A stretch of 64,000 nt of DNA from Bradyrhizobium diazoefficiens USDA 110 (GTDB taxonomy: Bacteria; Pseudomonadota; Alphaproteobacteria; Rhizobiales; Xanthobacteraceae): NCBI RefSeq assembly GCF_000011365.1, contig NC_004463.1, positions 372,001 to 436,000 on the forward strand, in the 5' to 3' direction. The notes beneath the pieces were generated by a model. It did not search any database. It was not told the DNA's origin and saw nothing but the letters and a program-made list of their open reading frames with translations. Position 1 is the stretch's first letter. Each line of letters begins with the position of its first letter. A program made the translations under genes and the position numbers. Positions 23,771 through 32,262 of the stretch are shown here, piece after piece.

Positions 23771-23855
23771 GTCATTGCGAGGAGCTCTTGCGACGAAGCA
23801 ATCCAGAGTCTTTCCGCGGAAAGATTCTGGATTGCTTCGCTGCGCTCGCCATGAC
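23771..23855. repeat. REP-like palindromic repeat
   Basis: Arms beginning GTCATTGCGAGGAGC and ending GCTCGCCATGAC, with an inner inverted repeat AAGCAATCCAGA / TCTGGATTGCTT. This is the extragenic hairpin type common in Bradyrhizobium. It follows the orphan adaptor gene and could end transcription. Confidence 0.75.
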
Positions 23856-23890
23856 GGTGTAGGGGCAGATGTGCGCTACACACGCATATC

Positions 23891-23980
23891 GTAGGGTGGA
23901 TTAGCCGAAGGCGTAATCCACCTCTTTGCTTTCCGCTCTGAGAAAGAAGTGGTGGATTACGCTTCGCTAATCCACCCTAC
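23891..23980. repeat. Long palindromic repeat
   Basis: GTAGGGTGGATTAGC...GTAATCCACC at the left and GGTGGATTAC...GCTAATCCACCCTAC at the right, a 90-bp near-perfect inverted repeat with a ~30-nt loop. It lies directly before the stop of the caspase-like gene. Confidence 0.75.
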
Positions 23981-23995
23981 AATCGCCGGGAAAAA

Positions 23996-24844
23996 CTAGC
24001 CGCCGGCTTCGCCGAAATGAACGTCTTCGAGCAGCGAGGAGGAGACGGTCGGGACCTGGTCGCCTTCGGAGGCGCGGGAGATGGCGACGCGGGTCTTGTT
24101 GAAGGCGCTTTCGGCGCTGCCCTGCGCAGCGAGGTTGCCGAGCAGCTCGCTCACCAGCACGCTATGCTCGCCCTTGCCGTCGTCGACGACCTTGCCGGGC
24201 GAAGCGGAGGAGAGGATCAGCGCATTGTCGGGCGCGCTGATCGGCGCGAGGCCGTGGCTGTAGGAGCGGAAGCGGCGCTCGTAGGGGTTACGGCGGGAGG
24301 CATCGACGACGACGAGCTTGGCCTTGGCGCCCTGCTCCTTCATCATGTCGAGCACGCCGTCGATAGAGACGCCCTGGCGGCGGACGTCGCTTTCCTTCCA
24401 GATCACGGCGTCGATCGGCAGCATGTAGCTCTGGCGGCCGGCCTGCACGCCGTAGCCGCCGAAGAACAGCATGACGACGGTGTCGCGCTTGATCCGGGAC
24501 TTCAGGCGGTTGACGGCGCGGACCATGTCGTCCTTGGTCGCGTCTTCCACCATGTCGACGTCAAAGCCGTTCTTGCGCAGGGTCGAGGACAGCGCGCGGG
24601 CGTCGTTGATCGACTGCGTCAGCGGCGCGTTGGCGTCGGGATAATGTCCATTGCCGATGACGAGCGCGAGCCGGGAGGCCTGGCCGATCGACCCGGTGAC
24701 CTGGTCGGTCGTAACAGCCTTGGCGGCATCGAGCGCGCGCATGTTGAGGGCAGCATGGGCGCCGATCACGAGCGAGACCGTGCCGATGAGGGCTGCGGCC
24801 ACCGCAATCGTGCGTCGGGAAATGTCGAGCTGCCTTACATTCAT
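23996..24844 (-). CDS. Caspase-fold pseudo-peptidase (Y-S type)
   Basis: A 282-residue protein with an N-terminal membrane anchor or signal (~12-34, TIAVAAALIGTVSLVIGAH) and a caspase p20-like domain from ~57 (RLALVIGNGHYPDANAPL, INDARALSSTL, GFDVDMVEDA). The catalytic dyad is substituted: the usual SGHG is GGYG (Tyr131 for His) and the usual DACR is DASR (Ser183 for Cys). This is the Y-S variant noted in surveys of prokaryotic caspase homologues, expected to be proteolytically inactive. The anchor places the domain at or outside the inner membrane. The lone gene is divergent from the unknown 576-residue protein. A binding or scaffold role is inferred. Confidence 0.88.
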   Translation of the reverse strand: MNVRQLDISRRTIAVAAALIGTVSLVIGAHAALNMRALDAAKAVTTDQVTGSIGQASRLALVIGNGHYPDANAPLTQSINDARALSSTLRKNGFDVDMVEDATKDDMVRAVNRLKSRIKRDTVVMLFFGGYGVQAGRQSYMLPIDAVIWKESDVRRQGVSIDGVLDMMKEQGAKAKLVVVDASRRNPYERRFRSYSHGLAPISAPDNALILSSASPGKVVDDGKGEHSVLVSELLGNLAAQGSAESAFNKTRVAISRASEGDQVPTVSSSLLEDVHFGEAGG

Positions 24845-24951
24845 CTCGCTTCATTCCTGTCAGTGCCAAAGACCGGCCACGCGCGCGCATACAGGTTGAG
24901 TAGCGCGATAGCGTCTTTAGGTTTGAGGGATTGGCCGGGGGAGTGCCCCCG

Positions 24952-24965
24952 AATTGCGCGCAATT
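24952..24965. promoter_or_regulatory. 14-bp perfect palindrome in a divergent promoter region
   Basis: AATTGCG/CGCAATT, in the gap between the pseudo-caspase (start 24844) and the gene starting at 25267. It is a possible operator; no regulator is adjacent. Nothing else was found in 24845-25266. Confidence 0.3.
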
Positions 24966-25266
24966 TGCGGCGCCGCACCAAACAAACCTTTAACGGGATA
25001 TAGGGTGTCCCGCAATAGATTGCCCAAAATTTGAGCTAAGTCGCTGAAGATGTTAGTTAATTACCTGACCTGGATTTCTCCGTTTTTGGTATCCCCGTAG
25101 CCTTCCGGGCTCTGATCATGCAGCCCTCGTGCCGACTTTTTCCGTGACTGCCATCACATTTGTTTTTCCTGCGAATCCGGGTAGCTTTTTCAAAGACTTG
25201 CAGGGGTGGTGCGCAGATGGGAGCGCACCGGCCGTCCCCGACCAAGGCCCCGCGACCAGGTATTTC

Positions 25267-26994
25267 ATGAGCTTTCATTATTTTGCCGGCGCCGCCTGCC
25301 GGGCGCTGACGGCGCGGAAGGACGGCCCCTCGCTTTACGACGTCTGCGATCCCGTATTGTCAGGCCCCGCCAGCGGCGATCCGCATCTGGCCAAATTCTA
25401 CAAGACCGCGCTCGGCAATCCCGCGCTGCGGGTGCTGCTCCGGCGGGCCGGGCTGCCCGAGTTGCGCAACGAGGCCAAGCTCACCCGGCTGCGCGAGGCA
25501 CTCACCCGCGCCCGCGACGAGGCCGAGCCGGACTGGGCGGCGGTCGGCCAGCCCGTCGCCGATCTCGTCGACAGCATCACGCTCGACCATCCGAGGCCAC
25601 CGCCGGCGCTGTTCGTCGGCGCCATGCCGCAGGCTTCACAGATCGACGGCGTGATCCGCGACTGCGCGCAGCATCTGCTCGGCTCGTACCGCAAGAACGG
25701 TTTCCTGCCGACCTATGCCGCCTTCAACCTGATCGGCGACCCTGATTTCCGCGGACGCGAGCTGACCATGGCGCTCACCGGGTTGAACGCGCGCGGCTAC
25801 AAGAACTCCTCACTGCTGTTCAATCTCGCCCGCGTCTTCATCGCGCGCTCGAAGGCAGCCGCCGTGGTCAATCCGCCCTGGACCGGCATCGCCGAGCCGA
25901 TGTGGGAGCCGGTGCAGATCCGCCACCGCTCGGCCTATTACGATGCGTTCTTCATTGAAGCGCTGCTCAGCTTCGTTGAGACCGGGCTCGCTTCACCGGC
26001 CGACAAGACGGCGGCAGAGCGCGCCATCGCCGACATGGTCGATTTCTGCGTCAACATCAGCCGCGAGGAGGTCGAGGGCACCGACGGTGCGCGCTTCAAT
26101 GTCATCACCGCGCTCGCGCCCGCGCCACATCCGCGCTTTTCCCGCTTCTTCGCCCAGATCAAACAGGATCTCGGCTTCGGCGTCTATGTGCCGGACTGCG
26201 ACACCACGGCCTGCTCGATCTCGGCGGCGACGCAGGCGGGCTGCACCGATCCGATCATCGACCAGCCGCTGCTGGATTTCTACAGCAGTTACCAGGTGCG
26301 CGCCGGCGTCAACGAGCCGCGCGTGACCGTGCCGCTCAATGACAATATCGACTATGAGGGCGGGGTCGCGACCTGGATCGACAATCTCAGGGGCGAACGG
26401 CCCTACGGCAACGATCTCGATCCGACGCTCAATCTCGACATTCTAGAGGTCAGCTTCCGCAACCTCGTGCGCTGGAAGATTCTGGAGACGCCGGCCCGGC
26501 TTGCGACCGTGCATCGCATCATCGGCTTCCAGAAGCGGCTCGCGGCCAGCGGCGCCTTCGCCAATCCGCGCTCGCACATCTATTACCTGCCGGAACTCTA
26601 CAGCGCCTATTTCGGCCGCTGCTATGCCGCCTTCCTCGCGCTGCCGCTGGCGGCGCAGGCGGCGATCGATCCGGACGGCGACTTCGATTTCATCCGCCAC
26701 CGCGTGCTCTCCTACGTCAAGGGCGAGCTGATGGCCGCCGAGATGAACGTGTTCGACGCCGCACTCGCCTTGATCGCGCTCGGCCATCTCGGCGCCGACC
26801 CGCGGGCCTTCGCGCCGGCGCTGAATGTCATCGTCGGCGCCATCGGCGAAGGCGGCCGCCGCGGCCCGTTCCGCGCCTATGAATGGAACAAGATGAAGAC
26901 GCCGACGCGGATCCTGGTGGGCGGACCGGAGGTGACGTCGGCGTTCGTGCTGATGGCGCTGGCGGTGGCGAGGCGGGCGATGGCGCGGGGGTAA
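25267..26994 (+). CDS. Protein of unknown function, 575 residues
   Basis: Frame runs from an upstream ATG at 25129 but the ATG at 25267 (MSFHYFAGAACRALTARKDG) gives a more plausible start; neither has a strong ribosome site. The protein is soluble, largely helical, without a recognised motif. Notable segments are DAFFIEALLSFVETG, NITFNVITALAPAPHPR-like sequence near 310, an acidic/Cys stretch VPDCDTTACSISAATQAGC (~345) and WIDNLRGERPYGND (~400). Repeated helical pairs with conserved Trp/Tyr suggest an alpha/alpha-barrel, as in terpenoid-cyclase-like or glycosidase folds, but this is only an impression. It is divergent from the pseudo-caspase. Confidence 0.8.
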   Translation: MSFHYFAGAACRALTARKDGPSLYDVCDPVLSGPASGDPHLAKFYKTALGNPALRVLLRRAGLPELRNEAKLTRLREALTRARDEAEPDWAAVGQPVADLVDSITLDHPRPPPALFVGAMPQASQIDGVIRDCAQHLLGSYRKNGFLPTYAAFNLIGDPDFRGRELTMALTGLNARGYKNSSLLFNLARVFIARSKAAAVVNPPWTGIAEPMWEPVQIRHRSAYYDAFFIEALLSFVETGLASPADKTAAERAIADMVDFCVNISREEVEGTDGARFNVITALAPAPHPRFSRFFAQIKQDLGFGVYVPDCDTTACSISAATQAGCTDPIIDQPLLDFYSSYQVRAGVNEPRVTVPLNDNIDYEGGVATWIDNLRGERPYGNDLDPTLNLDILEVSFRNLVRWKILETPARLATVHRIIGFQKRLAASGAFANPRSHIYYLPELYSAYFGRCYAAFLALPLAAQAAIDPDGDFDFIRHRVLSYVKGELMAAEMNVFDAALALIALGHLGADPRAFAPALNVIVGAIGEGGRRGPFRAYEWNKMKTPTRILVGGPEVTSAFVLMALAVARRAMARG

Positions 26995-27143
26995 CGTGTC
27001 TTCCCCCTCCAGGGGAGGGTAAGTGGCGTCCACGACAATGACGGGAAGTTGAAAGCTTAATCGTTAGGCAAGCGCTGGCCGGGCGGCCAAAAGCCGACCA
27101 CAATTGCGCGGCTTATCGAGATTTTCCTGAACACTGGACCGGC

Positions 27144-27866
27144 ATGTTGCGAAAATTCCTGCTTGCGCTGTCTTTGCTCGCCCCGACGCTCGCCCAGGCC
27201 GCCGACATCACCGGCACCGCAAAGGTCCGCGACGGCGATTCCGTCGTGATCGGCAACACGAGGGTCCGGCTCGGCGGCATCGACGCGCCGTCGTCCGACC
27301 AGCTCTGCCTCAACACCCATACCGAGCGCTGGACCTGCGGGATCGCGGCACGCGACGAGCTCGCCAAATACACCGAGGGCAAGAACTGGGTCTGTCATGC
27401 CCGCGCGATCGACCGGCGCGGCCGCACCGTGGCGCGCTGCGAGGTCGGCGGCGAGGACATCCAGAAATGGCTGGTGCGCAGCGGCTGGGCGCTGTCCTAC
27501 ACCCGCGTTTCGCACGATTACGACGCCGACGAGGCTGCCGCGCGTGAGGCTAAGGCCGGCATGTGGCAGGGCGCCTTCATTGCGCCCTGGGACTGGCGCG
27601 TGCGCAACAAGAAGACGACGATATTGGGCGCCACCAAGCCGCCGGAGGGAGCGCATGCCGTGCTGCTCGCTTCGGCCTCGGGGCCGGTCGCGCCCTCGCC
27701 GGACTGCACCATCAAGGGCAACGTCAACACCGCCGGCGAGTGCATCTATCACCAGCCGACCAGCCGCTGGTACACCCAGATCAAGATGAAGATCAGCAAG
27801 GGCACCCGCTGGTTCTGCTCGGTGGAGGAGGCGGAAGCCGCCGGCTGCCGCGAGACCAAACGATAA
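27144..27866 (+). CDS. Exported SNase-fold (thermonuclease-like) protein
   Basis: A 240-residue protein with signal peptide (FLLALSLLAPTLAQAA) and a staphylococcal-nuclease OB fold at ~22-125: GTAKVRDGDSVVIG, VRLGGIDAP, a downstream RRGRTVARC and KWLVRSGWALSY. The catalytic Glu that normally follows GIDAP (GIDAPE) is Ser50 here, while the first Arg (VRL) and the second Arg (RRGR) are kept, so hydrolysis may be weak or lost. Four Cys (55, 65, 84, 99) probably form disulphides in the periplasm. The C-terminal ~100 residues are an added domain with two Cys and no known motif. Monocistronic. Confidence 0.85.
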   Translation: MLRKFLLALSLLAPTLAQAADITGTAKVRDGDSVVIGNTRVRLGGIDAPSSDQLCLNTHTERWTCGIAARDELAKYTEGKNWVCHARAIDRRGRTVARCEVGGEDIQKWLVRSGWALSYTRVSHDYDADEAAAREAKAGMWQGAFIAPWDWRVRNKKTTILGATKPPEGAHAVLLASASGPVAPSPDCTIKGNVNTAGECIYHQPTSRWYTQIKMKISKGTRWFCSVEEAEAAGCRETKR

Positions 27867-27969
27867 CCCAGCCCTGCATTTTGCGTGCTTTTCTTGGCTT
27901 CCAGCAGCGCGTAAAAGTACGACTCGAGCGACCCACCAGCCTGTCCTCCAGCAACAAGGACCAACAGCA

Positions 27970-29157
27970 ATGACCGTTCGCGCGGGCCGGGAATTTCTGG
28001 CCATCCCCGGGCCCACCACGATGCCCGACGAGGTGCTGCGGGCGATGCATCGTCCGGCGATCGACATCTACTCCAAAGAGATGCTCGACCTGACGGAGAG
28101 CCTGCTCAGTGACATCTCGAAACTGTTTGCGACCAGGGGCAAGTCCTACATCTACATCGCCAACGGTCATGGCGCCTGGGAAGCCGCGCTGAGCAACGTG
28201 TTGTCGCGCGGCGACAAGGTGCTGGTGCTGGAGAGCGGCCGCTTCGCGATCGGCTGGGGCAATGCGGCAGCGCTGATGGGCGCCGAGGTCGAGGTGCTCA
28301 AGGGCGACTGGCGTCGCGCGGTGCGGCCGCACGAGGTCGAGGAGCGCCTGCGCCGCGACAAGGAGCACAGGATCAAGGCCGTCGTCGTCGTCCAGGTCGA
28401 TACGGCCTCGGGCGTGCAGAACGACATCGAAGCGATCGGCAAGGCGATCAAGGCGAGCGGTCATCCCGCGCTGTATATGGTCGACACCGTCGCCTCGCTC
28501 GGCTGCATGCCGTTCGAGATGGACAAATGGGGCGTGGACGTCGCGATGTCCGGCTCGCAGAAGGGCCTGATGACGCCACCCGGCCTCGGCTTCGTCTCCG
28601 CCAATGCGCGCGCGCTCGAGGTGCACAAGAAGGCGAACATGTCGACGCCCTATTGGAGCTGGAGCGAGCGCGAGGGCACCGAGAATTATCGCAAATATGC
28701 CGGCACCGCGCCGGTGCATCTGCTGTTCGCGCTGCGCAAGGCGATCGACCTGCTGCACGAGGAAGGGCTTGAAAACGCCTTCCGCCGCCACAGCCTGCTC
28801 GGCGAAGCCGCGCGCCGCGCGGTATCCGCCTGGACGGAAGGCCAGGTGCTCGGCTTCAACATCGCCGAAGCCAGCGAGCGCTCCAACACCGTGACCACGG
28901 TGACCATGAGCAACGGCCATGATCCCGCAGTGCTGCAACGCTATTGCAAGGACAAGTGCGGCGTGGTGCTCGGCACCGGCATCGGCGACCTCTCCGGACA
29001 AGCCTTCCGCATCGCCCATATGGGCCACATCAACGCGCCGATGCTGCTCGGCACGCTGGGGGTGGTCGAGATCGGCCTCAACGCGCTGAAGATCCCGCAC
29101 GGCAAGGGCGGGCTGGAGGCGGCGGTCGCGTATCTCGGCGAAGAGGTGGCGGCGTAG
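27970..29157 (+). CDS. Class V aminotransferase (serine/alanine-glyoxylate type)
   Basis: A 395-residue PLP enzyme of the alanine-glyoxylate/serine-glyoxylate/serine-pyruvate aminotransferase family. The N-terminus has FLAIPGPTTMPDEVLRAM, the PLP region shows NGHGAWEAAL and VDTVASLGCMPFEMDKWGVD, and the Schiff-base lysine is K198 in SGSQKGLMTPPG. The C-terminal arm carries GIGDLSGQAFRIAHMGHIN, typical for the substrate carboxylate Arg region. It likely transfers the amino group of serine or alanine to glyoxylate, in C2/photorespiratory-type or methylotrophic metabolism. The ATG follows AACAAGGACC. It is downstream of the nuclease-like gene with a 100-nt gap, probably separately transcribed. 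Confidence 0.9.
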   Translation: MTVRAGREFLAIPGPTTMPDEVLRAMHRPAIDIYSKEMLDLTESLLSDISKLFATRGKSYIYIANGHGAWEAALSNVLSRGDKVLVLESGRFAIGWGNAAALMGAEVEVLKGDWRRAVRPHEVEERLRRDKEHRIKAVVVVQVDTASGVQNDIEAIGKAIKASGHPALYMVDTVASLGCMPFEMDKWGVDVAMSGSQKGLMTPPGLGFVSANARALEVHKKANMSTPYWSWSEREGTENYRKYAGTAPVHLLFALRKAIDLLHEEGLENAFRRHSLLGEAARRAVSAWTEGQVLGFNIAEASERSNTVTTVTMSNGHDPAVLQRYCKDKCGVVLGTGIGDLSGQAFRIAHMGHINAPMLLGTLGVVEIGLNALKIPHGKGGLEAAVAYLGEEVAA

Positions 29158-29167
29158 GCGCAAATTC

Positions 29168-29337
29168 CGCCGTCGTCCCGGACAAGCGCAGCTCTGGCAA
29201 CGCGTAGCGTTGTCGGGGCGGAGCGCCGATCCGGGACCCAGCCACAGGATGCAGTTTGGCGAAGAGTCGGAGTTGCCAGCCCGCGCGATAACCTCTCCCT
29301 GGGGTTATGGGTCCCGGCCTACGCCGGGACGACGGCA
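29168..29337. repeat. Long inverted repeat
   Basis: Terminal arms GCCGTCGTCCCGG and CCGGGACGACGGC, plus inner GATCCGGGACCCA / TGGGTCCCGG. Extragenic palindrome between convergent genes; likely acts as a bidirectional terminator. Confidence 0.65.
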
Positions 29338-29382
29338 GAGGTCGTGGCTGGGCTGAGCCTCACATTCGCAGCGACTTAAGAT

Positions 29383-30489
29383 TCAGCGCTCGACGCGATA
29401 CGCCTCGACCTGCGCCTTCAGCTCCTCCAGCGACGCGAGCGGCGCCTTCGGATCGACCCGGTATTCCCCGCTCGCCAGCCATTTCAACACCATCGCGTCC
29501 ACGGCCGGCGAATGGTGGATGACGTCGCCGTAATTGTTGAGGTCGTGGGTCACCGCCTTGATCGCGCGGAAATCGTGGAGGCGCACGTTGGGAAGCTGCG
29601 TCAGGCGCTGCGCGATGCGGGCCGTAAGATCGGTGACGATGGTCAGCGTCGCCGGTGAGGCATCGCGCATCGCGACGAATTGCAGGATCGAATAGGGCGG
29701 GAAGTAGACGTCGAAGGTCACGTCCGGATGGCGCGTGATCAGGCTGGCGGCGTCACGCTCGAAATGCCTGATCATGGCGTCACGCTCGTAGCCCTCGCCG
29801 AGAAAGCTGCTGCGCACCGGATCGGTGATATAGGCGAAGGCGGCGCGTGTCCTCTCGGCGTTGTAGGCGCGCGCGACGTCGAAATCCCGTGGCAGCGCGT
29901 AGATGTCGTCGACGTCGGACAGCGCGAACTTGACGGGGAGAAACGGCGCCGCACGGCTCAGCGGCTCCCGCAGCGGCGGGACAGACCGCAGCAGCGCGAA
30001 CAGGGATTCCTTCGCCATCGGCCCGCTGAACAGATATGCCGCGATCCCCTTGGCCGTCCTCCGATAAAGATCGACGGACAGATAGGGATCGGCCTCGATG
30101 CCGGCCGCATCGACAAAGCTGAAATCGTCCATCGCCCAGATCACGCGCCGGGCGCCGCGATCGATCGCCTGCTCCAGCACAAAGCCCTGCTGGCGCGAAT
30201 TGGATCCGGTCATCGCCAGCTTGAGCGAACGGACGCCGAGCGCGCGGTCGATGTCGCTCTGGCGGAAATGGATCGCGAGCGAGGTGCCGATGAAGGCGGT
30301 GTCGAACGACTGGCTGCGGATCAGCCCGGCATTCTGCATGCGCGTGTCGTCGGAATAGAACGGCGCGACGAGGCGCGACGGGCGGAACAGTTGCAGGGGA
30401 TCGACGGCAAAGGTGAGCGCCGCGGCGCCCAGCACGCACGCGACGCTCGCAAGGAGAAGGCGCATCACGCTGGTGAACGATCCCCGCAT
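29383..30489 (-). CDS. SGNH-like partner of the MBOAT acyltransferase
   Basis: A 368-residue protein whose ATG (30489) overlaps the MBOAT stop by one base (TGATG on the minus strand), so the pair is translationally coupled. It has an N-terminal membrane anchor (VMRLLLASVACVLGAAALTFAVD), then a block-I-like motif FIGTSLAIH (Ser70) and a late DVIHHSP, giving the Ser and Asp-x-x-His arrangement of SGNH/AlgJ-DltD-type proteins. Such proteins act in the periplasm and complete transfer of an acyl group that the MBOAT protein passes across the membrane. The substrate polymer is not known; no polysaccharide genes are adjacent. The upstream in-frame extension to 30666 lies within the MBOAT gene and is not used. 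Confidence 0.8.
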   Translation of the reverse strand: MRGSFTSVMRLLLASVACVLGAAALTFAVDPLQLFRPSRLVAPFYSDDTRMQNAGLIRSQSFDTAFIGTSLAIHFRQSDIDRALGVRSLKLAMTGSNSRQQGFVLEQAIDRGARRVIWAMDDFSFVDAAGIEADPYLSVDLYRRTAKGIAAYLFSGPMAKESLFALLRSVPPLREPLSRAAPFLPVKFALSDVDDIYALPRDFDVARAYNAERTRAAFAYITDPVRSSFLGEGYERDAMIRHFERDAASLITRHPDVTFDVYFPPYSILQFVAMRDASPATLTIVTDLTARIAQRLTQLPNVRLHDFRAIKAVTHDLNNYGDVIHHSPAVDAMVLKWLASGEYRVDPKAPLASLEELKAQVEAYRVER

Positions 30490-31925
30490 CAGAACCGGAA
30501 GTAGATGAATTCGCTGTGGCTCTGGATGCCCAGAAGTCCGAATGCGAGCACGAGCGATGCACCATAGAGGAACAGCGGCCGCATGCGCCCTGCCCGCAAG
30601 CTTTCGCCGACCCTGCGGTTGCCGTGATCGTAGCCCATGATTCCTTGCGTGTTCGGCGCCAGCCACACCAGCGCCGCATAGATCGCGACCTGCACCAGCG
30701 CCGCGATCTCCTCGCGGCCGAGGACGATGTTCAAGGGATCAGCCATGGCACTGACGATCCGCAACGCCCAATCGACCCGCTCGGCGCGGAAGAACACCCA
30801 GGCGACGACGACGGCGAGGAAGGTCAGCACGGCGCCAAGGATCCGGACCGGGCGCGCATGAAGCGACGGGATGGTCTGCACCAGCGCGCTGAAGGCGTGA
30901 TTGACGCAGAGATAGGCGCCGTGCAGCGCACCCCACACCACGAATGTCCAGGCCGCGCCGTGCCAGAGCCCGCCGAGCAGCATCGTGATCAGCAAATTGA
31001 CATAGCGCAGCACGTGGCCGCGGCGGTTGCCGCCGAGCGGGATGTAGAGATAGTCGCGCAGGAATTGCGACAACGTCATGTGCCAGCGGCGCCAGAACTC
31101 GACGATGCTCGCAGCCTTGTACGGCGAGTTGAAGTTGACGGGCAGGAAGATGCCGAACATCAGGGAAATCCCGATCGCCATGTCGGAATAGCCGGAGAAG
31201 TCGAAATAGAGCTGGAACGTGTAGGCGAGCGCACCACACCAGGCCTGGTCGAAGCTCGGCGAGCGCGCGTCGAAGGCGAGCGCGACCAGGGGCTGGATGC
31301 CGTCGGCAAGGCAGGTCTTCTTGAACAGGCCGATGGCGAAGATGATGATTCCGCACAGGATCAGATGCGCGTGCGGCTGCTTGGACTCCTCCCGCTCGAA
31401 TTGCGGGATCATGTCCTTGTGGTGGAGGATCGGCCCCGCGATCAGATGCGGGAAATAGGTCACGAACAGCGCGTAATGCGGCAAGGCATAACGCGCGACC
31501 TGGCCGCGATAGGCATCGACCAGGAACGCGATCTGGGTGAACGTGTAGAAGGAGATGCCGACCGGCAGCAGGATGTGGACCGCGACATGCGTGCCGAGCA
31601 GCGCATTGAGATTGTCGGCGGCGAAGCCCGCATATTTGAAGATGCCGAGCACGAGGAGGTCGCCGGCGACACCAAGGGCAAGTGCCGCCCGGCGCTGCGT
31701 TGGCATGAGCTCCGCTGCAATCAGGAGATGGCCGACACCGTAGTTGAAGGCGATCGACGCCAGCAGCAGCGCGACAAACTGCCAATTGCCGATGGCATAG
31801 AAGGCGAGCGAGGCGACCGCCAGCCAGATCACCGGGGTCAGATTGCCGCGCCGCCCGAGCCAGAAGTACCCGGCCAGCACAGCCGGCAGGAACAGCAGGA
31901 TGAACGGGTAGGAATTGAACAGCAT
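30489..31925 (-). CDS. MBOAT-family O-acyltransferase (AlgI-like)
   Basis: A 478-residue polytopic membrane protein. The ATG at 31925 gives the canonical opening of this family, MLFNSYPFILLFLPAVLAGYF. About ten to twelve membrane segments are visible, and the catalytic His is H322 in GLWHGAAWTFVVWG. Other family marks are YFPHLIAGPILHHKDMIPQF and FSGYSDMAIGISLMFGI. MBOAT proteins of the AlgI group take acyl (often acetyl) groups from the cytoplasmic side and pass them to a periplasmic partner that modifies a polysaccharide. Its partner is encoded immediately downstream. A longer upstream frame (32036) adds residues that do not fit the family. Confidence 0.9.
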   Translation of the reverse strand: MLFNSYPFILLFLPAVLAGYFWLGRRGNLTPVIWLAVASLAFYAIGNWQFVALLLASIAFNYGVGHLLIAAELMPTQRRAALALGVAGDLLVLGIFKYAGFAADNLNALLGTHVAVHILLPVGISFYTFTQIAFLVDAYRGQVARYALPHYALFVTYFPHLIAGPILHHKDMIPQFEREESKQPHAHLILCGIIIFAIGLFKKTCLADGIQPLVALAFDARSPSFDQAWCGALAYTFQLYFDFSGYSDMAIGISLMFGIFLPVNFNSPYKAASIVEFWRRWHMTLSQFLRDYLYIPLGGNRRGHVLRYVNLLITMLLGGLWHGAAWTFVVWGALHGAYLCVNHAFSALVQTIPSLHARPVRILGAVLTFLAVVVAWVFFRAERVDWALRIVSAMADPLNIVLGREEIAALVQVAIYAALVWLAPNTQGIMGYDHGNRRVGESLRAGRMRPLFLYGASLVLAFGLLGIQSHSEFIYFRF

Positions 31926-32083
31926 CAGGCTGGACCGGCGGCGGGGTACTGCCCCTAAAGCATACAAGGGGGCGATCAACAACCCGGCGACTTGGCGCAG
32001 TCCTTTGTCCGGTCCTTGGCGCAGCGACGCTGGCAATCCGCGGAATCGGGACGATATAAGGTGGGATACGCTGTGCTAATTCC

Positions 32084-32224
32084 CCCTTTCCCCGTTCTTA
32101 CGGGGAGAGGATCGGGGTGAGGGGCCTCTCTCCACACGCGAGATGGTCGAGAGACCTGTACCCCCTCACCCGGATTGCATCTCCGATGCAATCCGACCTC
32201 TCCCCGCAGGCGGGGAGAGGTAAG
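32084..32224. repeat. Nested palindromic repeat
   Basis: CCTTTCCCCGT...ACGGGGAGAGG at the left and CCTCTCCCCGC...GCGGGGAGAGG at the right, with inner GGGTGAGGGG / CCCCTCACCC and GGATTGCATC / GATGCAATCC arms. It occupies most of the 31926-32262 gap; no gene is seen there. Confidence 0.7.
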
Positions 32225-32262
32225 GAAGAGGCGCCGTACGGACGTGAGATGATGAGGATCGA

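Noticed and set aside
32090..32106. CCCGT-TCTT-ACGGG in the repeat near 32.1 kb as another CCGTA-N4-TACGG site
   Set aside because: The centre is shorter (the A/T pair of CCGTA/TACGG is missing) and it is part of a larger extragenic palindrome; no TTAAC follows.
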